NCBI GenBank assembly: GCA_002189105.1
Contig: NIOB01000003.1
Location: forward strand, 1 to 64,000
Origin: Saccharibacillus soli
GTDB lineage: Bacteria; Bacillota; Bacilli; Paenibacillales; Paenibacillaceae
DNA length: 64,000 nt
Reading direction: 5' to 3'
Shown here: positions 54,163 through 63,315 of the stretch, piece after piece
Layout: the number at the start of each line of letters is the position of its first letter
How positions within the stretch are numbered: position 1 is the first letter of the stretch
Program-made: the position numbers and the translations under genes
The notes under the pieces: model-generated
The model's input: the letters and a program-made list of their open reading frames with translations, nothing else
Databases searched by the model: none
Told to the model about the DNA's origin: nothing

Positions 54163-54328
54163 CGTACACTCTCTCCTTTAAATATCCGGACTCGGCTGCT
54201 CCCGGACAAGATGGGTGCTGCTTATATCCTCAATTATACCCGGAACAAGCTGACATCGAACTTACTTTGTGTTTTTTTGCTCATATTCATGGATGCCTTG
54301 GCCCTGTTCCGATACACGAAGACACAGC

Positions 54329-54362
54329 AAAAACCCCGGCATGACCGAAGAGTCTGCCGGGG
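54329..54362 (-). terminator. Terminator of the bacilliredoxin gene
   Basis: On the minus strand CCCCGGC pairs with GCCGGGG around a 15-base loop with its own partial pairing, followed by TTTTTG; about 70 bp after the stop. Confidence 0.75.
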
Positions 54363-54430
54363 AATCGCCCGCAAAAGTCTCAAATATCCGGCTTAGGATC
54401 GCGCGGCGAAAAAAATTCCCGTTGAACAGA

Positions 54431-54865
54431 TTAGCCGCAGAATTCGTCGAAAGCGCGCGTCAGATCGTCGGCGATCTCGCCGGCGGAGCGGTCTTCAATG
54501 CTGTGACGCTCGATGAAGTGCACGAGTTCGCCGTCTTTGAACAGCGCAATCGAAGGGGACGAAGGCGGATACGGCGCGAAATATTCTCGAGCCTGAGCCG
54601 TTGCTTCCTTGTCTTGTCCCGCGAATACGGTGAACAGATTGTTCGGCGTTTTTTCGTGCTGAAGTGCTTGAGCGACACCCGGACGGCATTGGCCGGCCGC
54701 GCAGCCGCATACGGAGTTGATGACGACAAGCGTTGTGCCTTCCGCGTTCGGAAGGTTCTCTTCCACTTCCTCCGGCGTACGAAGCTCGCGGATGCCCAGC
54801 GATGTCAGCTCGTCCCGCATCGGTTGAATCATATCACGCATGTATTGGTCAAAAGACATAGCCAT
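54431..54865 (-). CDS. Bacilliredoxin (BrxA/BrxB family)
   Basis: A 144-residue thioredoxin-fold protein of the YphP/YqiW family, which removes bacillithiol from proteins. The active site is INSVCGCAAG (CGC motif) near residue 53, followed by FAGQDKEATAQAREYF and SIALFKDGELVHFIERH. GGAGGAG eight bases before the ATG at 54865 gives exactly the family length; a GTG at 54874 is an alternative. Which of the two paralogues it is cannot be decided. Confidence 0.93.
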   Translation of the reverse strand: MAMSFDQYMRDMIQPMRDELTSLGIRELRTPEEVEENLPNAEGTTLVVINSVCGCAAGQCRPGVAQALQHEKTPNNLFTVFAGQDKEATAQAREYFAPYPPSSPSIALFKDGELVHFIERHSIEDRSAGEIADDLTRAFDEFCG

Positions 54866-55041
54866 GGTATTCACTCCTCCAAAAACGTTGATGACATAAA
54901 CCCGTTCGTTCTTCGGCCTATGCTGCCTTCATTATAACGTGCCTCCTAACGAAAGGAAAGCCGTTTCCTCTATTGCGCAGGCTTCTTTCAAAGCTGAAAA
55001 TGGATCGGTCAGGCGGCTTCCCTGCCGGTTTTCTCCGACCA

Positions 55042-56790
55042 TCAAAGGGGCAATTCCTTGGAGGAACTACCAACCGTATCCGTCACTTCGCCACTTCCCG
55101 CTCTTGAGGCTTTGCCGAACTCGATCATGACCTCGGTTCCTTCGCCTACCGTCGATTCGATGTTCAGACGGCCTCCGTGACGTTCGGCGATGCCCGCGCA
55201 GAGCGCAAGCCCCAGTCCCGTGCCTGTTTTTTTGGTCGTGAAAAAAGGCTGCTTGATCCGCTCCAGCGTTTCTTCAGAAATGCCCGGCCCGTTGTCTTTG
55301 ACCTTCAGCCGCAGCGCATGCTCGGTCTCTTCAGTCGAGATGACCAGCTCTCCCTTGTCGTCCATCGCTTCCAGTGCGTTACGCGCCAGATTCAACACCA
55401 ACTGCTTGATCTCGCCCGGATGCATCGGCATGCGTTCGCCGTCTGCCCCGTCTTCAAACCGGATCGTCAAGCCGCGCAGGTTCGCGTCCGCCTGCAGCAG
55501 CGGCCATAGTTCTTCGACGATGGAACGCAGCGTGCGCTGCTCGTTCATCTCTGTTTTCGTACGCGCAAGGGAAAGGAAATCGTCGATGATGCCACCGGCG
55601 CGGTCGAGTTCTTCCAGCACGATCTTATAATAATGTCCGTATTCGGGCGGCGATTTGCCTTGAAGGATCTGCAAGTATCCGCGCACGACGGCCATCGGAT
55701 TGCGCACTTCGTGAGTTACGCTGGCTGCCATCTGTCCGATCAGACTCAAACGGTTCATGCTTTCCAGCTCAGTGCGCATGCGTTCCATTTCCGTAACTTC
55801 GTAGATGCTGCACACCGCGCCGTTAACTTTCCCGGTTCTTCCGTACGTGGGCGACAGATAGAGCTTGAATTTGCGTCCTTGAAATTCCAGCGATTGCTCG
55901 ACGTTGCGGTTCTCGCGGATTGCAACGTCCAACGCCTGTAGAAATAGAGGATCGGCCTGGGAGCCAGCGGCACTCATCAATTCCGAGAACGTCTGTCCCA
56001 CGATCTGCTCGCGGGTAACGCCTGGCATCCGTCTGTCCAGCGCGCTGAACGCTTGGTCATTAATACCCGTGACACGCGCCGAATGATCGAGCGTCAGCGC
56101 GAAACCAGGCAGTGTCCGCATGAACGCCTGCAGCTTTGTCTCTTCTTCGATCATCCGTTCTCGCATGAAGCCGGCTTGTTCGCTCAAGAAATGTCGATCC
56201 TGCACGTCGCGCCGGGAATACAGAAGCATCAGGCCAGCCGCAATGGCGGCAAGAATCTCGACGGCGATCTTGGGAAACACGCTCCATGCTTCGGCGCCCT
56301 GCAGGGACGTTTCCCGAATATGAAAAGCTGCATGGGGCAGATACGCAATCAGCATCCACAATACAAACAGGGTCCCCCGGTTTCTGCGCGTCATGCCGAT
56401 CATCCGTGAACGGGCAAGCGCCAGAGCCAGCAAAGCAGCGACCTCCAGCACGATGTAGAACATTTCAAGCGACGAAGAAAACAGATAACCGGCAAGCGCG
56501 TAGAACGCAACGATCGGCAGCTTCCCTTTGGACACCCCATACAAAATGCCCATTCCAGCCGGCAAAAGGGACAAATGACCGTCGATTCGCGGGCTGCCCG
56601 CATCCAACAACCAACACAGCAGTACCGACAGCGCGCTGGCCCACGTGAAAGCAATCCCTACAGAATCTCCTTGATGTCTGAGCAGAAGCCGAGGGGTACG
56701 CTTACGAACGAATGTCTCGAGAGAAGGAACCAGAAGAACGGGGAGCGAAGCGAATAGAACCTGGATGACGAAGACTTTGAAGAGTTCCAA
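55042..56790 (-). CDS. Sporulation-kinase-like sensor histidine kinase
   Basis: A 582-residue membrane kinase. Residues 1-200 hold about six membrane helices, then PAS (about 220-335, RVTGINDQAFSALDRRM), HisKA (ASVTHEVRNPMAVVRGYLQIL, His near 363) and HATPase (LVLNLARNALEAMDDKGEL, DNGPGISEETLERIKQPFFT, GTGLGLALCAGIAERHGG). The H-box followed by RNP and the compact single PAS resemble KinB/KinD-type kinases that feed Spo0F, and no response regulator gene is adjacent. The start codon is TTG with a perfect AAGGAGG site nine bases upstream; there is no suitable ATG. Confidence 0.9.
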   Translation of the reverse strand: MELFKVFVIQVLFASLPVLLVPSLETFVRKRTPRLLLRHQGDSVGIAFTWASALSVLLCWLLDAGSPRIDGHLSLLPAGMGILYGVSKGKLPIVAFYALAGYLFSSSLEMFYIVLEVAALLALALARSRMIGMTRRNRGTLFVLWMLIAYLPHAAFHIRETSLQGAEAWSVFPKIAVEILAAIAAGLMLLYSRRDVQDRHFLSEQAGFMRERMIEEETKLQAFMRTLPGFALTLDHSARVTGINDQAFSALDRRMPGVTREQIVGQTFSELMSAAGSQADPLFLQALDVAIRENRNVEQSLEFQGRKFKLYLSPTYGRTGKVNGAVCSIYEVTEMERMRTELESMNRLSLIGQMAASVTHEVRNPMAVVRGYLQILQGKSPPEYGHYYKIVLEELDRAGGIIDDFLSLARTKTEMNEQRTLRSIVEELWPLLQADANLRGLTIRFEDGADGERMPMHPGEIKQLVLNLARNALEAMDDKGELVISTEETEHALRLKVKDNGPGISEETLERIKQPFFTTKKTGTGLGLALCAGIAERHGGRLNIESTVGEGTEVMIEFGKASRAGSGEVTDTVGSSSKELPL

Positions 56791-56916
56791 CCAGCCGTAC
56801 CTCCTTCATGAGTATGCAGCATCGAGATGGCGAAAATCGGCTGTATCGACCAATTTCCAATTTAAAGAAAAGCACCTATGCTTTGATTAAAACATACCCA
56901 TTATTCCGTTACAATA

Positions 56917-57262
56917 GACTTATCTCGCTTAAATCAGGGATACGATGGACGGAAACGCACACGGTTTAAGTGCGTCTCTGTCCATCGTATCCTTACTTCT
57001 AATTCGAGATAAGGCGTTTAAAGACTTATCTCGCTTAAATCAGGGATACGATGGATGGAAACGCACATGGTTTAAGTGCGTCTCTGTCCATCGTATCCTT
57101 ACCTCTAATTCGAGATAAGGCGTTTAAAGACTTATCTCGCTTAAATCCAGGGATACGATGGACGGAAACGCACATGGTTTAAGTGCGTCTCTGTCCATCG
57201 TATCCTTACCTCTAATTCGAGATAAGGCGTTTAAAGACTGATCTCGCTTAAATCCAGGGATA
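56917..57262. repeat. Tandem repeat: three 106-107 bp units plus a partial fourth
   Basis: Units start at 56917, 57023 and 57129 with nearly identical sequence; a fourth begins at 57236 and stops after about 27 bp. Each unit opens with CTTATCTCG and closes with the exact complement CGAGATAAG. Inside is a long hairpin: GGATACGATGGAC-GGAAACGCAC against GTGCGTCTCT-GTCCATCGTATCC around a GGTTTAA-type loop. Differences are point changes only (one extra C in units 3 and 4). Units are joined by GCGTTTAAAGA. No open frame is preserved and no unrelated spacers exist, so it is not a CRISPR array. Confidence 0.9.
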
Positions 57263-57316
57263 CTCTCATCGGACTTATCCCTATCGTTCTCGAACGTCTG
57301 TCTTCACTTTTTGTGC

Positions 57317-57322
57317 TATGAT
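57317..57322 (+). promoter_or_regulatory. Extended -10 of the flavoprotein gene
   Basis: TGCTATGAT (TATGAT at 57317-57322) 38 bp before the TTG start, with no good -35. Because an in-frame ATG falls inside this -10 box, that ATG is unlikely to be the translation start. Confidence 0.45.
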
Positions 57323-57359
57323 GAAGAATATCGATCAATTAGGAAAAGGAAGATGCACG

Positions 57360-58634
57360 TTGGATTATGAAGTGATCGTCGTCGGCGGTGGTTCGGCGGG
57401 ATTAATGGCCGCTGCTGCGGCCGGAGAACATGGAGCACGGGTACTGCTGCTCGACAAGGGAGACAAGCTGGGACGCAAGCTCGGCATTTCGGGCGGCGGA
57501 CGATGCAACGTGACCAACAACAAGGAATTTGATGAGCTGATTAAATGGATTCCCGGCAACGGCCGGTTTTTGTACAGTGCGCTGTCGCAGTTTGGCAGCC
57601 GCGAGATCATTGCTTTTTTTGAGAGCCTGGGTATCGCCTTGAAAGAAGAAGATAACGGACGGATGTTCCCGGTCAGCGATAAAGCCAAGACGGTCGTGGA
57701 CGCGCTGGTCGGACGGGTACGTTCGCTGGGTGTGGAAGTGCGAATCAATGCGCCGGTCGAACGCCTCTTATATGAAGGTGGACAGGTGGCTGGCGTGCGT
57801 CTGCGCAGCGGACAGGAGATCTCCGCTCCCTGCGTAATTGCAGCAGTCGGCGGCAAATCCGTTCCCAAGACCGGCTCCACCGGCGATGGTTATCCGTGGG
57901 CGGAAGCCGCCGGGCACACCATTACCAAGCTGTTCCCAACCGAAGTTCCTCTGACGTCCGGTGCTGCCTTTATCCAGAGCAAAGAGCTTCAGGGGCTATC
58001 GCTGCGCGATATTGAGCTGACGGTCTGGAACGCCAAGGGCAAGAAGCTGGTCACACATACAGGCGACATGCTGTTTACTCACTTCGGATTATCAGGTCCT
58101 GCGGCACTGCGATGCAGCCAATATGTGGTCAAGGAACTGGATAAACAGGCAGGAGGCACGGTGCGGGTGACCGTCGATCTGATGCCGGGACGCAGCGCAG
58201 ACGATGTCTATCGGGAGACGCTGAACCTGACTGCCGCCGAACCTAAGAAAGCGATCAAAAATGTACTCAAGACGGCGGTACCAGAGAAATTGATCCCGCT
58301 GCTGCTCATCCGTGCAGAACTGGACGAGATGCTGACACACGACAATATTCCCAAGGCCAAATGGACGGAGCTGGCGAAGCTGATTAAGGCGTTCCCGATC
58401 CCGGTCAACGGTACGTTGTCGATCGAAGATGCCTTTGTCACCGGCGGAGGCGTTCACCTCAAGGAAGTTGATCCTTCTTCGCTGGAATCCAAATTCGTGA
58501 GTGGTCTGTACTTCTGCGGCGAACTGCTGGACATTCATGGCTATACCGGCGGTTACAATATCACCGCGGCCTTCTCGACGGGACACGCAGCCGGAAGCCA
58601 TGCGGCAGAACGTGCGATAGCGCTGCGAGGGTAA
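57360..58634 (+). CDS. HI0933-type flavoprotein (YhiN/YtfP/BaiN family)
   Basis: A 424-residue FAD protein of the HI0933 family. The N-terminus DYEVIVVGGGSAGLMAAAAA is the ADP-binding Rossmann motif. GDKLGRKLGISGGGRCNVTN near residue 42 is the family signature, and the C-terminus shows VTGGGVHLKEVDPSSLES and DIHGYTGGYNITAAFSTGHAAG. Such proteins bind flavin and are thought to be reductases of unknown substrate. The start is set at TTG 57360 because AAGGAAG stands seven bases before it and the motif begins directly after; a more upstream ATG lies in the promoter. Confidence 0.92.
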   Translation: MDYEVIVVGGGSAGLMAAAAAGEHGARVLLLDKGDKLGRKLGISGGGRCNVTNNKEFDELIKWIPGNGRFLYSALSQFGSREIIAFFESLGIALKEEDNGRMFPVSDKAKTVVDALVGRVRSLGVEVRINAPVERLLYEGGQVAGVRLRSGQEISAPCVIAAVGGKSVPKTGSTGDGYPWAEAAGHTITKLFPTEVPLTSGAAFIQSKELQGLSLRDIELTVWNAKGKKLVTHTGDMLFTHFGLSGPAALRCSQYVVKELDKQAGGTVRVTVDLMPGRSADDVYRETLNLTAAEPKKAIKNVLKTAVPEKLIPLLLIRAELDEMLTHDNIPKAKWTELAKLIKAFPIPVNGTLSIEDAFVTGGGVHLKEVDPSSLESKFVSGLYFCGELLDIHGYTGGYNITAAFSTGHAAGSHAAERAIALRG

Positions 58635-58678
58635 AAAAAGACGCTGGAACGGATATACGATCCGTTCCGGCGTTTTTT
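58633..58678 (+). terminator. Terminator of the flavoprotein gene
   Basis: GACGCTGGAACGGAT pairs with ATCCGTTCCGGCGTT around ATACG, flanked by an A-tract and TTTTTT; it also faces the convergent ecsB. Confidence 0.9.
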
Positions 58679-58738
58679 GGTCTGCCTTGACTGCCAAGCG
58701 TGCGCTTATGCTCTCAACCCGCTGATACTGCCTCCAGC

Positions 58739-60058
58739 TTATTCTTTCGCCTGCCAGAAAGCAGCCAGCATATACGCCAGCAGCATGCCGACAGCCGCCC
58801 CCGGCAGACCCAGTGCCAGGGCGCCCCACCAGGCGGCGAAGACCTTGACGCCCAGACAGGCCGTTAAGACGAAGGCCAACGGCAGCATCTGTGCGCCGAC
58901 CGCAGGCCCGCAGGCCGAGGAGGCCAGCACGCCGTCCATCGAGGCAACCGGCGGAAACGCATTGTTCATGAAGCGCATCCAGAGGCCGCGCAGCCACATG
59001 GCGAACAGCAGCAGCATCAGCGGCACGACGATCCAGCCGACCCAGATCGGCCCGATCGCGGTCGCCGCCAGGCTGATTCCGGCGAACTGCAGGTACATGC
59101 CTGCGTACCCGCTGCCGCGCAGCGCCGATTTGATCGCGGCATCGGCGATCCTTCTCGTCTGCCAGCTGCCGACAAAGCGCGGCAGCAGCGGCTTGGAACT
59201 GCGCCACAGCCGCGTGCTGCGCTTGGGTGGGCTGGGCTTGTCCAGCGCCTGCGCCAGCAGCAGCGCGGCGAACCGCATGCGCACCGCCAGGTCAGCGGCG
59301 GCGCTTTCTTCAAAATGATGCGACAGCGCCGCACGCCTCCGCATCATGATTCCTGCCGCCGCGCCGAGCACGGCGGCGGCGGCCAGACACGCGGCCGCGC
59401 CGGAGGCGGCCGCCCCCAGCACCAGCGCCGAGGCTGCGAGCATGCCCGCAAGGGCGGCGGACGGCTTTAGGCGTTCCCGCCGGTACACGCCGGCGTAATG
59501 CGCCAGCAGACCCGCTGCCAGATGCAGCGCCCAGGCCGCCAGATACAAGGCGGCAATATCGCTCCACGGGAGATGCTGCGACTCCCGCAGCAGAGGCAGC
59601 AGCAGCGCGAGAATCAGCGCTGCCTTCACCCCCTGGAACGCGGCGAAGAGTGCCATCGCCCGCGAGGTCACGCCCTGCAGCCAGCCCGGACGCTGCCGCA
59701 GGAATACCGCATCCGCCTGCTCAAGCAGCAGCAGCGGTCGTGACAGGATCGCCGTGATGATCGGCACGATCATTAAGGCGGTCGGAGGCAGCGCCGCCAG
59801 CAGCGCGGGCGTCTCGCCATGCCAGAATCCATAATAGTAGCGGGCGCCGAGCAGCCCAAAGGGAATGATGATATACAGCGCCACGATCCAATCTGCGACC
59901 AACCGCAGATTCCGCCTTTCCCAGGAGAGATGATCCATCAGGCGCCGCCAAAACAAGGCTCCCGGGGCGGCCAGCCCGGAGAAACTCTGCTTGGCGCGTG
60001 CTTTTTCCTTTTTCGGCGATCGAGTGAGACTTCCGCTGTCCGTACTGCGTCCGCTCAT
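58739..60058 (-). CDS. ecsB: ABC transporter permease EcsB
   Basis: A 439-residue permease of the EcsB family (about ten helices). Family marks are FWRRLMDHLSWERRNLRLV near residue 36 and IPFGLLGARYYYGFWHG near 66, then LLLLEQADAVFLRQRPG near 109. EcsAB affects secretion, competence, peptide pheromone response and membrane-protein handling in Bacillus. The middle (about residues 195-250) is an Ala-rich stretch in DNA with a local high GC content. Its ATG overlaps the ecsA stop by 4 bp. Confidence 0.9.
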   Translation of the reverse strand: MSGRSTDSGSLTRSPKKEKARAKQSFSGLAAPGALFWRRLMDHLSWERRNLRLVADWIVALYIIIPFGLLGARYYYGFWHGETPALLAALPPTALMIVPIITAILSRPLLLLEQADAVFLRQRPGWLQGVTSRAMALFAAFQGVKAALILALLLPLLRESQHLPWSDIAALYLAAWALHLAAGLLAHYAGVYRRERLKPSAALAGMLAASALVLGAAASGAAACLAAAAVLGAAAGIMMRRRAALSHHFEESAAADLAVRMRFAALLLAQALDKPSPPKRSTRLWRSSKPLLPRFVGSWQTRRIADAAIKSALRGSGYAGMYLQFAGISLAATAIGPIWVGWIVVPLMLLLFAMWLRGLWMRFMNNAFPPVASMDGVLASSACGPAVGAQMLPLAFVLTACLGVKVFAAWWGALALGLPGAAVGMLLAYMLAAFWQAKE

Positions 60059-60786
60059 AACGTCAACGCCTCAAAGCAGTCGAATAGATCCCCTTCCGGC
60101 TGCCCGCTGGCCTGGCGAATCTCGTCCAGATCGCCCTGAGCCGCTGTCTGCCCATCCGATAAGAGAACGAAATAATCGCAGATCTTCTCCGCCGTGTCCA
60201 GCACGTGCGTGCACATCAGAACGCCCGCTCCACGTTGACGTTCTTCTTCCAGCAGCCGCAGAAAGTCGCGTGTCGCCCTTGGATCGAGTCCAATAAATGG
60301 CTCATCGACGATGTAGACATCCGGCTTCAGCAGGAAGCCAAGCATCAGCATCATCTTTTGCTTCATGCCTTTGGACATCCCACCCGGCAGCTTGTCGCGG
60401 GCATCCGTCATGCGAAAGCGTTCCAGCAGCTCGGTCGCGCTGCGCTCAAACGCTTTTTCTTCCATGCCGTAAGCCGCTCCTGCCAGCGACAGGTGCTCCC
60501 ACAGCGTCAGAGTATCATAATAAAGCGGCTGCTCCGGAACGTAAGCGTAGGTACCTGAACCGCCAAGCACGATTTCGCCTTTAACATGGGGAATCAGCTT
60601 CAGAATGGCCTTGATTGTGGTACTCTTGCCCGCCCCATTTGGCCCGATTAATCCAACCAGTTCCCCGCTATGTACAACAAATTCTATGCTTCGCACCTGG
60701 GCATCTCCGGGCGCGTATCCGGCTTCTGCAATCCTCACACTTAGTACGGGCGGTTCTTCCTCATAGCCAACTTCTTCCTCTTCCAC
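60055..60786 (-). CDS. ecsA: ABC transporter ATP-binding protein EcsA
   Basis: A 243-residue ATPase that pairs with EcsB. Walker A is IGPNGAGKST near residue 47. The signature is the EcsA variant MSKGMKQK (LSGGQ replaced), and Walker B is VYIVDEPFIGLDP near 157, then MCTHVLDTAEKICD. The first 12 residues are an acidic extension. Start is GTG at 60786 with GGGAGG eight bases upstream. It is the first gene of the ecsAB operon. Confidence 0.93.
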   Translation of the reverse strand: MEEEEVGYEEEPPVLSVRIAEAGYAPGDAQVRSIEFVVHSGELVGLIGPNGAGKSTTIKAILKLIPHVKGEIVLGGSGTYAYVPEQPLYYDTLTLWEHLSLAGAAYGMEEKAFERSATELLERFRMTDARDKLPGGMSKGMKQKMMLMLGFLLKPDVYIVDEPFIGLDPRATRDFLRLLEEERQRGAGVLMCTHVLDTAEKICDYFVLLSDGQTAAQGDLDEIRQASGQPEGDLFDCFEALTL

Positions 60787-60968
60787 TTGCGCTTCCTCCC
60801 CTTTTCTTAAATACCAAAGCTGGCCAGCAGCACTGAGGAGCTTCCTTGGCTCCTTAAAGCACTTTTCTTCGCCACAATACGCCCTTTTCAGACGAACGTT
60901 TCTTTTTTCGCCAATTTTCTCCTGTGCGCGTCATCACCTTAAATTTGAAGTTTCCGTGAAAAGACGAA

Positions 60969-60985
60969 ATTTTAATAATTAAAAT
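60969..60985. promoter_or_regulatory. Perfect palindrome, candidate MarR operator
   Basis: ATTTTAAT-A-ATTAAAAT, an odd-centred perfect palindrome in the 292 bp between the divergent ecsA and marR-type genes. A TATAAT box follows at 61040-61045, 34 bp before the marR start. MarR proteins typically bind A/T-rich palindromes of this size next to their own promoter. Confidence 0.5.
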
Positions 60986-61078
60986 GAGAAACTGTGATAA
61001 ATGACATGTTCCCAAGTGTTATTGCTGAACTAAGATAAATATAATTCATCTACCAAAATTTGAAAGGGCGGAGACATA

Positions 61079-61546
61079 ATGATTCACAGCCAAGCACGCG
61101 ATACTGAATTGTCGCTGCATCTATACCGGGTATTCGCCAAATCCTTTAAAAGCGTTAGCGAACATGCCGTGAGCGGCAGCAAGATTCAAGGATTTAATCC
61201 GACCGCTTTTGCCGTATTGGAAGTTCTCTATTTCAAAGGTCAACAGCCGATCCAACAGATCGGGGCGAAGCTCCTGCTGCAAAGCGGCAACGTCACCTAT
61301 GTCATTGATAAGCTCGAACGTCACGGCATGCTGGTTCGTCATCCTTGCCCAACCGATCGCCGCGTCATCTATGCAGAGTTAACCGAAAAAGGCAGAGCTT
61401 TGATGGATGAAGCTTATCCGAACTACGCCGAACGCCTCACCAATGCCCTGAGTGGACTTGAAGAAGACGAGAAGCTGCAGCTCATTTCCCTGCTCAAGAA
61501 GATGGGAATGGAAGCCGAACGACTGTCCCCGTCGGCGCGTAAATAA
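61079..61546 (+). CDS. MarR family transcriptional regulator
   Basis: A 155-residue winged-helix regulator of the MarR family (MhqR/HcaR-like side). LSLHLYRVFAKSFKSVSEH begins the dimer helix. The DNA-binding part is FAVLEVLYFKGQQPIQQIG, KLLLQSGNVTYVIDKLERHG and the wing PCPTDRRVIYAELTEKG. No obvious sensing Cys is seen beyond CPTD. AAAGGGCGG precedes the ATG. It converges on a DHA2 efflux gene, a common regulator-target association, although the genes face each other. Confidence 0.93.
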   Translation: MIHSQARDTELSLHLYRVFAKSFKSVSEHAVSGSKIQGFNPTAFAVLEVLYFKGQQPIQQIGAKLLLQSGNVTYVIDKLERHGMLVRHPCPTDRRVIYAELTEKGRALMDEAYPNYAERLTNALSGLEEDEKLQLISLLKKMGMEAERLSPSARK

Positions 61547-61698
61547 ACGCGTCGCCGCAGCTGCGTTGTATGCTGCAATTATAAGTGAAAATTTTCTCAA
61601 TGTTAAGTGAGATTAGAAAAGACTAACATCGCACGGAGCAGATATTCTATCCATCCGCTTGGCGGTTAGCCTTTCTTTCATGAGACTACGCTGCAAAA

Positions 61699-61744
61699 TT
61701 AAAGACGATTCCTCTTGCTTGATGAAGAGAAATCGTCTTTTTGT
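61699..61744. terminator. Bidirectional terminator
   Basis: AAAGACGATT-CCTCTT pairs with AAGAG-AAATCGTCTTT around GCTTGATG, followed by TT on the plus strand. It lies between the convergent marR and DHA2 genes. Confidence 0.75.
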
Positions 61745-61773
61745 GCAGAAAAATGAACGGGCACCTGATCTGC

Positions 61774-63246
61774 CTATTCGCGCGGAGCAGGTGGACGTTT
61801 GCTTAATGGAATAACCGCCAGCAGACCCATTACAGTCAGAACCAGCATGATGACGAACAGGGAATGAAGGCCACCCTCCAGTACCCCGGACAGGCTGCCC
61901 AGCTTCTCGGGCGACATCTCCGCACGGGTGTGCTCCGACAGCAGCGCGTTGATGTCGCTCTCGCTGACGCCTGCGCCGCTCCCCCCCGACAGCAGCGAAG
62001 CGTTCAGCAGTGTGCCGAAAAATGCCACGCCAAGCGTCTGACCGAGCGTACGCAGAAATGTATTCAGCGCCGTCGAAGCCCCACGCATCGAGTAGCCGAC
62101 CGACGATTGAGCGACGATTGTAAATACGGTCAGCGACATGCCGAAACCGATCCCGAGAATCAGCATGAGCAGCGGCAGTACATACATTGGCGAACGGCCG
62201 TCGATCATCGTCACTCCCGCAATTCCGACAACCAACGCAATCAAGCCGATCACGGCCGCTCCGCGTGCACCATTCTTGGCGATCATCCGTCCACCGACAA
62301 ATGAACCCGCAATCCAACTGAACGACATGGGAGCGAGCAGCATACCGGACAGCACCGCGCTGCCCTGCTGTACACCCTGTACCCAGAGCGGTACATACGT
62401 GGTCAGCCCGATCAGCAGCGTACTGACGAAGATCGCCGCAATGCTGGAAAATGTAATATCGCGGATGCGGAACAGCTTGAGTGGTACCAGGGGTTCCGAC
62501 GCGCGGCTCTCAATCCATACGAACGCGACCAGCATAACCAGCGAACCGACCAGCAGCGTGATGATCGAAGGCGAACCCCAGGAAGCATTTTCCCCGGCTG
62601 ACGTCAGTGCCAGCAGCAGAGCGGTCATGCCAATCGTAAATGTTGCCGCTCCCGCCCAGTCGATCTTCGCTTTTTTCCGGCTGCGTTCTTCCTTCAGGAA
62701 CACCATGATAAACAGTACAGCCAGCAGCCCGAAAGGTACATTGATACCAAAGATCCAGCGCCAGGAGAAGGTATCGACCAGATAACCGCCGAGCAGCGGG
62801 CCTACAAGCGAAGCGATTCCCCATACCGAGCTAATCATGCCCTGCACGCGGCCGCGTTCTTCCATCTTGTATAGATCTCCCACGATGGTGAAGGTCACCG
62901 GAATGACAGCACCCGCTCCAATCCCCTGAAGCGCACGGAAGGCAATCAACTGCTCCATGCCGCCTGCAAACCCGCACAGCGCCGAGCCTACAATAAAGAG
63001 CAGACAGCCTACCAGGAAAATGGGCTTGCGCCCAAACAAATCACTGAGCTTGCCGAAGATCGGCGTCGTCACCGCCATCGTCAAGAGATACGCCGCGAAT
63101 ACCCAGCTCATCAGCGAAGCCGCCTCAAATTCGCCCACGATGGATGGAGTAGCCGGACTGATGACCGTCCCTTCTACCGCCGCCAAAAAAGTAGACAGCA
63201 TCAGACCCGCCAGTACATAGTTCCGTTTGTCTTGCTTTGGTTTCAC
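61774..63246 (-). CDS. DHA2 (EmrB/QacA-type) multidrug efflux transporter
   Basis: A 490-residue 14-helix major facilitator. Family marks are FLAAVEGTVISPATPSIVGEF at helix 1, motif A in GKLSDLFGRKPIFL near residue 72, motif B/C in RALQGIGAGAVIPVTFTIVGDL near 108, and GYLVDTFSWRWIFGINVPFG near 155. It would export drugs or other lipophilic compounds by proton exchange. The start is uncertain: GTG at 63246 has a GGAGG-like site eleven bases before it and matches the family N-terminus; a GTG at 63315 would add 23 residues but has almost no spacer after its GGAG. It converges with the marR-type gene. Confidence 0.9.
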   Translation of the reverse strand: MKPKQDKRNYVLAGLMLSTFLAAVEGTVISPATPSIVGEFEAASLMSWVFAAYLLTMAVTTPIFGKLSDLFGRKPIFLVGCLLFIVGSALCGFAGGMEQLIAFRALQGIGAGAVIPVTFTIVGDLYKMEERGRVQGMISSVWGIASLVGPLLGGYLVDTFSWRWIFGINVPFGLLAVLFIMVFLKEERSRKKAKIDWAGAATFTIGMTALLLALTSAGENASWGSPSIITLLVGSLVMLVAFVWIESRASEPLVPLKLFRIRDITFSSIAAIFVSTLLIGLTTYVPLWVQGVQQGSAVLSGMLLAPMSFSWIAGSFVGGRMIAKNGARGAAVIGLIALVVGIAGVTMIDGRSPMYVLPLLMLILGIGFGMSLTVFTIVAQSSVGYSMRGASTALNTFLRTLGQTLGVAFFGTLLNASLLSGGSGAGVSESDINALLSEHTRAEMSPEKLGSLSGVLEGGLHSLFVIMLVLTVMGLLAVIPLSKRPPAPRE

Positions 63247-63315
63247 TTTTGCCCAAGCCTCCGTTCTTCTTGCCTCGCCGCCCAACGCTTCGGATCGAAA
63301 CCGATCGGGCAGCAC

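Noticed and set aside
56917-57262. CRISPR array
   Set aside because: Repeats are 106 bp and directly adjacent, with no unique spacers, and no cas genes are in the window.
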